14,835 nt of DNA from NCBI GenBank assembly GCA_964531295.1, contig CAZHHJ010000046.1, forward strand, positions 1 to 14,835, in the 5' to 3' direction. Source of the DNA: JAAYJK01 sp964531295. Lineage in GTDB: Bacteria; Bacillota; Syntrophomonadia; Syntrophomonadales; Syntrophomonadaceae. A program made the translations under genes and the position numbers. Within the stretch, counting starts at the first letter, position 1. Each line of letters starts with the position of its first letter. Below are positions 1 through 7,295 of this stretch, one piece after another. Under the pieces are notes generated by a model. That model was not told the DNA's origin and did not search any database. It saw only the letters and a list, made by a program, of their open reading frames with translations.

Positions 1-1011
1 ATGTTTATGGAAAGGTTTGCACCGGAAGCGATGGCAATTATTGAAACCAGATACCGGATTCTGCGGCATGTTTATTACCATGAACCCATAGGAAGACGAC
101 AGCTGTGTAAAGACTTGGATTATTCAGAAAGAACTATTCGTAATGAAATTGAGCAATTGAAAGCCCGGGGTGTAGTAAAATCAACTTCTGCAGGCATACA
201 CATCAGCATATCCGGTCAAGAAATGCTCCGGGACATAAGTGAAATTATCCCCTCCCTCTTAAGTATCCAGCCGCTGGCAAAAAAGATCAAAGAAAGATTC
301 GATATCAAAGAGGTGATAATTGTTCCCGGGGACTCCAGCGAAGATTATTTAAGCAAAAAAGACCTGGGCCGGGCGGCCGCAAATTATTTAAGAAAGGTTC
401 TGGTTCCTGGTAGCGTCTTGGCCGTAACCGGGGGTACCACTCTGGCAGAAATGGCCGCAGCGGTAAACGGCAGTATCAAGATGCATGATCTGCTAGTTGT
501 TCCAGCCCGAGGAGGATTGGGAGAAGGGCTGAGCCAGCAGGCAGGAACCATAGCCGCTAATATAGCAGATAGCATGGGTGCCCAGTACCGGCTCTTACAC
601 ATACCTGATAATATAGAGGAAAATACCGCCCAGATTTTAAAAGAGGATATCCATATAAAAGAGCTGTTAAAAATCATCAAATCCAGTGATATATTGATGC
701 ATGGTATTGGCCCGGCCATGGAAATGGCAGCGAGGAGAGGGCTTTCCCAGCCTACCATTTCGATGCTGCAGGAAAAAAATGCTGTGGCGGAGGCCTTTAG
801 ATATTATTTTGACGAAAAGGGCAATATAGTATATGAAGTTCCGGGTATTGGTTTGGAATTGAGTGACTTGAGTAACATTGAGACGGTAGTCGCCGTAGCG
901 GGAGGGAAAAACAAAGCTGAGGCTATTAAAGCAGTGTTGGGGCATGGCAAGCTTAATGTTCTGGTAACCGATGAGGGAGCTGCCAGGGAAATAATAAAGT
1001 TAATTCATTAG
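1..1011 (+). CDS. cggR: Central glycolytic genes regulator CggR (SorC/DeoR family)
   Basis: DNA-binding repressor of the lower-glycolysis operon; in Bacillus it senses fructose-1,6-bisphosphate and represses its own operon. The 336-residue protein has an N-terminal winged helix-turn-helix (about residues 15-60, with EPIGRR and SERTIRNEIEQL matching the Bacillus protein as I recall it). A SorC-type sugar-phosphate-binding domain follows, from about 95 to the end, with VTGGTTLAEMA, VPARGGLGEG, HGIG and a C-terminal VTDEGAA. It sits 14 bases before gapA, the classic cggR-gapA arrangement. The ATG is the first base of the window, so no ribosome binding site can be seen. Bacillus CggR has about eight extra N-terminal residues, so the true start may lie upstream. 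Its operator would also be upstream and outside the window. Confidence 0.93.
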   Translation: MFMERFAPEAMAIIETRYRILRHVYYHEPIGRRQLCKDLDYSERTIRNEIEQLKARGVVKSTSAGIHISISGQEMLRDISEIIPSLLSIQPLAKKIKERFDIKEVIIVPGDSSEDYLSKKDLGRAAANYLRKVLVPGSVLAVTGGTTLAEMAAAVNGSIKMHDLLVVPARGGLGEGLSQQAGTIAANIADSMGAQYRLLHIPDNIEENTAQILKEDIHIKELLKIIKSSDILMHGIGPAMEMAARRGLSQPTISMLQEKNAVAEAFRYYFDEKGNIVYEVPGIGLELSDLSNIETVVAVAGGKNKAEAIKAVLGHGKLNVLVTDEGAAREIIKLIH

Positions 1012-1028
1012 AAAGGATGATCATAATG
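1012..1028 (+). promoter_or_regulatory. Ribosome binding site deciding the gapA start
   Basis: AAAGGA at 1012-1017 lies 8 bases before ATG 1026. The other in-frame ATG at 1017 overlaps this Shine-Dalgarno sequence and has nothing before it. Starting at 1026 gives the family-typical N-terminus MAIKVAINGFGRIGR. Confidence 0.8.
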
Positions 1029-2027
1029 GCGATAAAAGTGGCTATAAATGGATTTGGGCGAATTGGGCGACTGGTAGGCAGAATTGCGATGGACAGAGAT
1101 GATCTGGATCTGGTGGCTATAAACGATCTGGGGGATGCCAAAAACTCAGCCCATCTTTTTAAATACGATTCCATCTACGGACAATACCAGGGAGAGGTCA
1201 AAGTGCAGGAGGATAGTTTCCTTATAAATGGGAAGAACATTAAGTATTTATCCGAGAAAGATCCTGAAAAGCTGCCCTGGAAAGAACTGGGGGTACAGAT
1301 AGTCATTGAAGGTACCGGTGTTTTCCGCAGTAAAGACCAAGCCTCCAAGCATTTGCAAGCCGGGGCAGAAAAGGTCTTGATAACGGCTCCCGGTAAGAAC
1401 GTTGATTTTACTATGGTCATGGGGGTAAATCACCTGCAGTGTCGGCCGGAATATCAGATAATTTCCAATGCATCATGTACCACCAACTGTCTGGCCCCGG
1501 TGGCCAAAGTCTTAATGGATAAATTCGGCATCACCCGAGGTATGATGACTACGGTTCATTCTTATACCAACGATCAGCGTATTTTGGATCTGGCCCATGA
1601 TGATCTGCGCAGGGCCCGCGCGGCCGGACTATCAATTGTGCCAACTACTACCGGTGCTGCCAGTGCCCTGGGGCTGGTAATACCAGAGTTGCAAGGCAAA
1701 TTAGATGGAATGGCAATTAGAGTACCAACTCCTACGGTTTCGCTGGTAGACTTAACCATTGAACTGGAAAAAGCAGCTACGGTTGATGATATTAATCAAG
1801 CCTTCCGTGACGCCAGTCAGAATGAGTTAAAAGGTATCTTAAAATATACCGAAGAAGAACTGGTATCCTCCGACTACCGAGGAGAACCCAATTCAGCGGT
1901 GGTAGACGGATTGCTAACCATGACCATGGGAGATAATATGGCCAAGGTCATCGCCTGGTATGATAATGAATGGGGTTACTCTGTGCGAGTGGCAGATGCA
2001 GTCTCATATATAGCCGGGCTTAAATGA
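1026..2027 (+). CDS. gapA: Glyceraldehyde-3-phosphate dehydrogenase, NAD-dependent
   Basis: Cytoplasmic enzyme that oxidises and phosphorylates glyceraldehyde-3-phosphate to 1,3-bisphosphoglycerate, making NADH. The protein is 333 residues from ATG 1026, normal for the family. Visible features are the Rossmann motif INGFGRIGR (7-15), Asp34 in AINDLGD (typical of NAD-specific glycolytic forms), the catalytic motif SNASCTTNC with Cys151, and His178 in TTVHSYT. The C-terminal WYDNEWGYS (311-319) is also present. The Asp and the position directly after cggR fit the glycolytic GapA type rather than the gluconeogenic GapB type. The stop is 29 bases before the pgk start. Very secure. Confidence 0.97.
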   Translation: MAIKVAINGFGRIGRLVGRIAMDRDDLDLVAINDLGDAKNSAHLFKYDSIYGQYQGEVKVQEDSFLINGKNIKYLSEKDPEKLPWKELGVQIVIEGTGVFRSKDQASKHLQAGAEKVLITAPGKNVDFTMVMGVNHLQCRPEYQIISNASCTTNCLAPVAKVLMDKFGITRGMMTTVHSYTNDQRILDLAHDDLRRARAAGLSIVPTTTGAASALGLVIPELQGKLDGMAIRVPTPTVSLVDLTIELEKAATVDDINQAFRDASQNELKGILKYTEEELVSSDYRGEPNSAVVDGLLTMTMGDNMAKVIAWYDNEWGYSVRVADAVSYIAGLK

Positions 2028-2041
2028 GATTGAATATATAC

Positions 2042-2059
2042 GGAGGTGTAAAGAGTGTG
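2042..2059 (+). promoter_or_regulatory. Ribosome binding site deciding a GTG start for pgk
   Basis: GGAGGTG at 2042-2048 is followed 8 bases later by GTG at 2057. An in-frame ATG at 2024 overlaps the gapA stop but would add 11 residues unlike any phosphoglycerate kinase and would place this Shine-Dalgarno sequence inside the gene. Confidence 0.8.
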
Positions 2060-3232
2060 AGAAGTTTGCGCAGCCAGGAAATTAAAGGAAAGCGGGTATT
2101 GATGCGAGTAGATTTTAACGTGCCCACTGATAAAGAAAACAACATTCTAGATGATGCTAAAATCGCCGCCGCCTTACCCACTATTCAATATGTTTTACAG
2201 CAGGGTGGCCGATTGATTTTAATGAGTCATCTGGGCCGACCTCAGGGGAAGAAGGATAGCAAGTACAGCCTGGATAAAGTAGCAGCTCACCTGTCATCAC
2301 TTTTAAATATGCCCGTCACCATGGTGGATGACTGTATAGGGGAAAAAGTTCAGCAAGCGGTACAGAAACTGCAGGATGGCCAGATCTTGCTGCTGGAAAA
2401 TGTAAGATATCATGCCGGGGAAGAGAAAAACGACCCCGAGTTTTCCAGGCAACTGGCCTCCCTGGGAGATATTTTCATTAATGATGCCTTTGGCACCGCC
2501 CATCGGGCTCATTCTTCCACCACTGGCATCGCTGATTACCTGCCGGCTTACCCGGGTTTTCTCATGGAAAACGAAGTGGCCATGTTGAGAAAAGTACTGG
2601 CAGATGGTGAAAAACCTCGGATGGCTATTCTGGGAGGAGCCAAAGTTGCTGATAAATTGGGGCTTATTCACAACCTGCTGGATAAAATGGATATCATATT
2701 AATTGGCGGCGGTATGGCCAATACCTTTTTGAAGGCCCAGGGCAAAAATATCGGTAAATCAATTTGTGAAGATGGCTTGCTGGAGGAAGCCCGGGTTTTG
2801 ATGCAGGATGCCCAAAGCAAAAACGTGCGTCTGGTGCTTCCTCAAGATGTGGTAGTAGCTGATGAAGTATCGGCCCAGGCTGTTGCAGAGGTAGTCGATG
2901 TGGATGGGGTAAAAGATGGCAAGATGATACTGGATATTGGTCCTAAAACCGTGGAGTGCTTTAAAAATCTTATTAAGGAAGCCAAAACAGTGGTCTGGAA
3001 TGGTCCCCTGGGAGTATTTGAATATGAACAATTTGCCCAGGGTAGTCGAGCCATCACTCAGGCTCTGGCTGATTCACCGGCCACTACCATCATAGGTGGG
3101 GGCGACACCAGTGCCATAGTTCATGATATGGGCCTGGAAGCGGGGATTACTCATATTTCTACCGGGGGTGGAGCAACTCTGGAATTTCTGGAGGGTATAG
3201 AATTACCCGGGGTAGCAGTTTGTGAAGATTAA
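2057..3232 (+). CDS. pgk: Phosphoglycerate kinase
   Basis: Transfers the acyl phosphate of 1,3-bisphosphoglycerate to ADP, giving 3-phosphoglycerate and ATP. From the GTG start the protein is 391 residues, close to the usual 390-400. The N-domain substrate signature RVDFNVP lies near residues 17-23 and SHLGRP near 59-64. LLLENVRYHAGEE, FINDAFGTAHRAHSS and LGGAKVADK follow. The nucleotide-binding motifs VWNGPLGVFE and IGGGDTSA lie in the C-terminal third. It is the third gene of the glycolytic operon, between gapA and tpiA, with no promoter or terminator in the short gaps. Confidence 0.97.
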   Translation: MRSLRSQEIKGKRVLMRVDFNVPTDKENNILDDAKIAAALPTIQYVLQQGGRLILMSHLGRPQGKKDSKYSLDKVAAHLSSLLNMPVTMVDDCIGEKVQQAVQKLQDGQILLLENVRYHAGEEKNDPEFSRQLASLGDIFINDAFGTAHRAHSSTTGIADYLPAYPGFLMENEVAMLRKVLADGEKPRMAILGGAKVADKLGLIHNLLDKMDIILIGGGMANTFLKAQGKNIGKSICEDGLLEEARVLMQDAQSKNVRLVLPQDVVVADEVSAQAVAEVVDVDGVKDGKMILDIGPKTVECFKNLIKEAKTVVWNGPLGVFEYEQFAQGSRAITQALADSPATTIIGGGDTSAIVHDMGLEAGITHISTGGGATLEFLEGIELPGVAVCED

Positions 3233-3261
3233 ATTATGCTAAGGTTTTAAGGGGTGATGAG

Positions 3262-4023
3262 ATGAGGATACCACTGTTTGCGGGCAATTGGAAAATGAAC
3301 CGGGAAATCGCGGCCGCTCGGTCCCTGGTTATGGAATTATTACCCTTGATTGAAGACATCACCAGGACTGAAATGCTTATATGCCCGTCGTTTACGGTAT
3401 TGTATGCTATGCAGGAACTCTTGGCCGACTCCAGGCTTAACCTGGGTGCCCAGGATATATTTTGGGAGGATAATGGGGCTTATACCGGCGAAATATCGGC
3501 GGCCATGCTGCTTGATGCCGGATGTCGTTATGTAATAATCGGACATTCTGAAAGACGGCAAATCATAGGCGAGACCGATCTTATGGTGAATAAAAAGTTG
3601 ATTACCGCCTGCCGGGCGAGACTGATTCCAATTCTGTGCCTGGGAGAAACGCTGGAGGAAAGGGAAGCGCAAGCGGCTGAAAAGGTAGTCAGCCGGCAGT
3701 TGGACCTGGCCCTACAGGGCTTATCGCTGGAAGAGGAGGAAAAGCTGGTCATAGCCTATGAACCGATTTGGGCTATTGGTACCGGGATGAATGCCAGCGC
3801 TGCAGATGCGCAACAGATGTGCAGTTTTATTCGCGGGCGCTTGGAACATAAATACGGGCCGGCGCTGGCGCAGGCAGTAAGGGTTTTATATGGCGGAAGT
3901 GTAAACGGAGATAATATAGAAGAGTTGATGCGGCAGGAAGATATAGATGGGGCACTAATTGGTGGGGCGAGCCTCAATGCCGTATCTTTTGCTAAGATAG
4001 TTAGGTTGGGTGGCAATGGATAA
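3262..4023 (+). CDS. tpiA: Triosephosphate isomerase
   Basis: Interconverts dihydroxyacetone phosphate and glyceraldehyde-3-phosphate. It is a 253-residue TIM barrel of normal length. All catalytic residues are visible: Asn9 and Lys11 (GNWKMN), His95 (IIGHSERR) and the base Glu167 (AYEPIWAIGTG). The phosphate-binding RVLYGGSVN and GALIGGASL are near the C-terminus. The purine-rich AAGGGGTGA just before ATG 3262 serves as ribosome binding site. Its last 8 bases overlap the start of gpmI, which suggests translational coupling. Confidence 0.97.
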   Translation: MRIPLFAGNWKMNREIAAARSLVMELLPLIEDITRTEMLICPSFTVLYAMQELLADSRLNLGAQDIFWEDNGAYTGEISAAMLLDAGCRYVIIGHSERRQIIGETDLMVNKKLITACRARLIPILCLGETLEEREAQAAEKVVSRQLDLALQGLSLEEEEKLVIAYEPIWAIGTGMNASAADAQQMCSFIRGRLEHKYGPALAQAVRVLYGGSVNGDNIEELMRQEDIDGALIGGASLNAVSFAKIVRLGGNG

Positions 4024-5560
4024 GAAACCTCTGGTTTTAATGATCCTGGATGGCTGGGGTGAAGCTGAAGCATGCCCCCGCAATGCCATAACTCTGGCTG
4101 AACCAAAAAACTACTATAAATTAAAAGAGCAGTACCCGTATACCCGCTTAAATGCCTCTGGTAAATATGTGGGTTTGCCCTGGGGACAGATGGGCAACTC
4201 AGAAGTGGGGCACTTGAATATGGGGGCGGGACGTGTTGTGTACCAGGAAATTACCCGTATCAACAATGCCATAGAAGAGGGCTCTTTTTTCACCAACCCG
4301 GCATTTTTGGCAGCAGCCGAGCACAGCAGGGTTAATGGGGGGGGCCTACATTTAATGGGCTTGGTATCAGACGGCGGGGTGCACAGCCATATGAACCACA
4401 TTTATGCTCTGCTTGATTTTTGCCAGCGCCAGAAAATTAAAAAAGTATGGTTCCATGCCTTTTTAGACGGGCGAGATACCGAACCTCACAGCGGCATTGA
4501 ATTCCTACACAGACTGCAGGGAAAAATGCAGGAAACAGGAATAGGCAGGATAGCCACGGTAATGGGGCGATTTTATGCCATGGATCGGGACAAGCGCTGG
4601 AACCGGGTGGAAAGGGCCTACCAGGCCATGGTTATGGGCGAAGGCCGTTTGGCTCTGGATCCGCTGACAGCCGTCGAAACAAGTTATCTGGCTGATTGCA
4701 GTGACGAGTTTATAGAACCAGTAGTTATGGTCGATGAGGAAGGATTTCCCCTGGGAACTATTGAGGATGGAGACAGTGTAATATTTTTCAACTTCCGAGC
4801 CGATCGGGCCAGGGAGATAAGTCATGCCCTGGTGGATATGGATTTTAAATATTTTGAGCGGAGCAAACGGCCTGCTATTTACTATGTCTGTATGACTCAG
4901 TACGACATAAAACTCGATGCACCCATAGCATTTGCACCCCAGAGCCTAGATAATACCCTGGGGGAATGGCTTTCTAGGCAAGGCAAAAAACAGCTGCGGA
5001 TCGCAGAGACTGAAAAATATGCTCATGTCACTTTTTTCTTCAATGGCGGAATTGAACAGGCCAATTCTGGCGAAGATAGGATATTGATTCCATCCCCGGC
5101 AGTTGAAACCTATGATTTAACGCCGGAGATGAGTGCGGCAGAATTAAGCGAGCGGGTTATCCAAGAAATAAAGCGGGATTATTATGATGTTATCATTTTG
5201 AATTATGCTAATCCGGATATGTTAGGCCACACCGGGATTATGGACGCAGCGATAAAAGCAGTTCAGACCGTAGACCGATGTCTTTTGCGGGTAGTGGAAT
5301 CTGTGCTGGAAAAAGAAGGTATAGTACTTATAACTGCCGACCATGGCAACTGTGAAGAAATGATCTGCCCCTTTTCTGGTGGATGCTTAACCGCCCACAC
5401 CACTAATCTGGTTCCTTTTATACTGGTGTCTGAGCGCCACCGAGGATACCGATTGAGGTCAGGAGGGTCACTGCAGGATATTGCACCGACTATCCTGGGC
5501 TTGTTAGGCATCGAAATACCACCAGAAATGACGGGCACTACCCTTATCGAAAGTGGATAG
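4016..5560 (+). CDS. gpmI: Phosphoglycerate mutase, 2,3-bisphosphoglycerate-independent
   Basis: Mn-dependent isomerisation of 3-phosphoglycerate to 2-phosphoglycerate through a phosphoserine intermediate. Counted from ATG 4016 the protein has 514 residues, the usual length. Nearly all expected active-site residues of the alkaline-phosphatase-like enzyme are visible. They are Asp12 (LDGWG), nucleophile Ser62 (GNSEVGHLN), His123 (SDGGVHSH), Asp151/Arg153/Asp154 (LDGRDT), Arg261 and Arg264 (FRADRARE), Asp401/His405 (NPDMLGHTG), Asp442/His443 (ADHGNCEEM) and His461 (AHTTNLVPF). A GTG at 4010 is in frame and could add two residues; ATG 4016 gives the family-like MDKKPLVLMILDGWG. The start overlaps the tpiA stop. 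In spore-forming Firmicutes this mutase is notably pH- and Mn-sensitive. Confidence 0.97.
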   Translation: MDKKPLVLMILDGWGEAEACPRNAITLAEPKNYYKLKEQYPYTRLNASGKYVGLPWGQMGNSEVGHLNMGAGRVVYQEITRINNAIEEGSFFTNPAFLAAAEHSRVNGGGLHLMGLVSDGGVHSHMNHIYALLDFCQRQKIKKVWFHAFLDGRDTEPHSGIEFLHRLQGKMQETGIGRIATVMGRFYAMDRDKRWNRVERAYQAMVMGEGRLALDPLTAVETSYLADCSDEFIEPVVMVDEEGFPLGTIEDGDSVIFFNFRADRAREISHALVDMDFKYFERSKRPAIYYVCMTQYDIKLDAPIAFAPQSLDNTLGEWLSRQGKKQLRIAETEKYAHVTFFFNGGIEQANSGEDRILIPSPAVETYDLTPEMSAAELSERVIQEIKRDYYDVIILNYANPDMLGHTGIMDAAIKAVQTVDRCLLRVVESVLEKEGIVLITADHGNCEEMICPFSGGCLTAHTTNLVPFILVSERHRGYRLRSGGSLQDIAPTILGLLGIEIPPEMTGTTLIESG

Positions 5561-5625
5561 ATGATTTCAGCATAGGCATTATTTATCCACACGCCAAGTT
5601 ATTTTATTGAAAGGAGTAATAAATA

Positions 5626-6912
5626 GTGAGTGTAATAGTTGATGTATTTGCTAGAGAAGTCCTGGATTCCCGCGGGAATCCTACTGTAGAGGTGGAAGTG
5701 ATATTAGAAGATGGGACCATGGGGAGAGCGATGGTGCCTTCCGGGGCTTCGACTGGGGCCCATGAGGCGGTAGAGCTTCGCGATGGAGATAAAAAAAGAT
5801 ATGATGGCAAAGGTGTATTGAAAGCGGTTGATAATGTAAATGAAATCATAGCCCCGGAAATCATTGGCATGGAAGCTATGCAACAGATCGATATTGATAC
5901 CTTGATGATAGAACTGGATGGCACCCCCAACAAGAGCAAGCTAGGTGCCAATGCTATATTAGGAGTTTCTCTGGCTGTGGCCCGAGCTGCGGCTGACTAC
6001 CTGGGTTTGCCCTTATATCAGTATATTGGCGGGGTTAATGCCCGGGAGATTCCGGTACCACAGATGAATATCATGAACGGCGGAAAACATGCGGATAACA
6101 ACGTAGATATTCAGGAATTCATGGTTATACCAGCCGGAGCGGACAGCTTTAGCGAAGGCCTGAGAATGGCGGTGGAAATATATCATACCTTGAAAAAAGT
6201 ACTCAAGGCCAAGGGATTGGCAACTGCAGTAGGTGATGAGGGAGGGTTTGCACCCAACCTGCCCTCCAATCAAGCGGCCTTGGACGCCATAATGGAGGCG
6301 ATCAGCCAGGCAGGATATAAGGCCGGGCAAGAGATTTACCTGGCTTTAGATGTCGCGGCCAGTGAACTGTACCAAGACGGTAAATATCGCCTGGAAAGCA
6401 GCAATGAAATATTGAGTTCCGAGCAAATGATAGATTTTTACGAAGAACTGCTTAAAAAATATCCCATAATCTCTATAGAAGATGGATTGGCTGAGGATGA
6501 TTGGGAAGGCTGGAACAAGCTGAATGAGCGTTTGGGCAACAGGATTCAGCTGGTAGGGGACGATATATTTGTCACCAACACCGAAAGACTGGCCCGGGGT
6601 ATTAAAGAGAAAGCAGCCAACAGCATATTGATAAAAGTCAACCAGATCGGTACCCTGAGTGAAACCCTGGAAACCGTGAATATGGCTAAAAGAGCTGGCT
6701 TCACCTGCGTAATATCCCATCGTTCCGGGGAAACGGAGGATGCGATTATTGCAGATATCGCGGTAGCCACCGGGGCCGGACAGATTAAAAGTGGGGCTCC
6801 AGCCCGGACTGACCGGGTGGCTAAATATAATCAATTACTGAGAATAGAAGAGGAACTGGATATTTTCGCCCAATACCGGGGCAAGGATGTTTTCTATAGT
6901 ATTCGGCCTTAA
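5626..6912 (+). CDS. eno: Enolase
   Basis: Dehydrates 2-phosphoglycerate to phosphoenolpyruvate; also a common partner of RNA-degrading complexes. GTG start 5626 is preceded by AAGGAG at 5611-5616, 9 bases away. The protein is 428 residues. Visible are SGASTGAHEA (39-48), the catalytic acid pair region with Glu205 (GDEGGFAP), Mg ligands Asp242, Glu285 (IEDGLAEDD) and Asp312 (VGDDIFVTN), catalytic Lys337 (ILIKVNQIGT), and His365 in SHRSGETED. It is the last enzyme of the glycolytic run. A gap of 65 bases separates it from gpmI, the largest within the operon, but I see no convincing promoter there. Pyruvate kinase does not follow. Confidence 0.97.
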   Translation: MSVIVDVFAREVLDSRGNPTVEVEVILEDGTMGRAMVPSGASTGAHEAVELRDGDKKRYDGKGVLKAVDNVNEIIAPEIIGMEAMQQIDIDTLMIELDGTPNKSKLGANAILGVSLAVARAAADYLGLPLYQYIGGVNAREIPVPQMNIMNGGKHADNNVDIQEFMVIPAGADSFSEGLRMAVEIYHTLKKVLKAKGLATAVGDEGGFAPNLPSNQAALDAIMEAISQAGYKAGQEIYLALDVAASELYQDGKYRLESSNEILSSEQMIDFYEELLKKYPIISIEDGLAEDDWEGWNKLNERLGNRIQLVGDDIFVTNTERLARGIKEKAANSILIKVNQIGTLSETLETVNMAKRAGFTCVISHRSGETEDAIIADIAVATGAGQIKSGAPARTDRVAKYNQLLRIEEELDIFAQYRGKDVFYSIRP

Positions 6913-6923
6913 TTCAAAGCATA

Positions 6924-6953
6924 TTGTTAAATGTAATATTTTTATGTTAAAAT
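6924..6953 (+). promoter_or_regulatory. Possible weak sigma-A promoter before secG
   Basis: TTGTTA (6924-6929) is followed by an 18-base spacer and TAAAAT (6948-6953) in a very AT-rich gap between eno and secG. No terminator hairpin follows eno, so secG could equally be reached by read-through. Confidence 0.35.
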
Positions 6954-6998
6954 ATACTTTGGCTTTTATAGGCTATTGCTTGAAACGGAGGTGAAATC

Positions 6999-7226
6999 AT
7001 GTTAAGGAACATCGCACTGGTTATTCAGGTTCTCATTGCACTGAGCTTGATTGCCACAATATTACTTCAATCAGGTAAAAGTGCCGGTTTATCAGGTAGC
7101 ATCGCAGGCGGAAGCGAGGCCCTGTTTGGCGGAAAAAAGAAAGGGCTGGACGAATTATTGGCCAAGGTTACCGCCTGGCTGGTGGGAGCGTTTATGCTGG
7201 TAACGCTGGTAATCGCAGTATTATAA
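6999..7226 (+). CDS. secG: Preprotein translocase subunit SecG
   Basis: Small accessory membrane subunit of the SecYEG export channel. It has 75 residues, typical length, with two hydrophobic segments (about 4-23 and 55-75). They are joined by a Gly/Ser-rich loop containing the family hallmark GGSEALFG followed by a Lys-rich stretch (GGKKKGLDE). A strong ribosome binding site, GGAGGTG at 6987-6993, precedes ATG 6999. In Firmicutes secG commonly lies just before rnr, smpB and ssrA. Here hppA, an esterase relic and an HD-domain gene separate it from rnr. Confidence 0.95.
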   Translation: MLRNIALVIQVLIALSLIATILLQSGKSAGLSGSIAGGSEALFGGKKKGLDELLAKVTAWLVGAFMLVTLVIAVL

Positions 7227-7295
7227 ATATAGCCGCAGCAATAATACCTGGAGCTTGATTTCACTTGGTTATTTTAATAAGGAGGACTTGTTATA

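Noticed and set aside
1017..1025. Upstream in-frame ATG 1017 as the gapA start
   Set aside because: It overlaps the only Shine-Dalgarno sequence; the family N-terminus begins at ATG 1026.
2024..2056. ATG 2024 as the pgk start
   Set aside because: It would add 11 non-family residues and bury the GGAGGTG that correctly positions GTG 2057.
6346..6834. 162-codon open frame on the minus strand inside eno
   Set aside because: It lies wholly antisense to a clear enolase gene, has no family motifs and reflects codon bias of the real gene.
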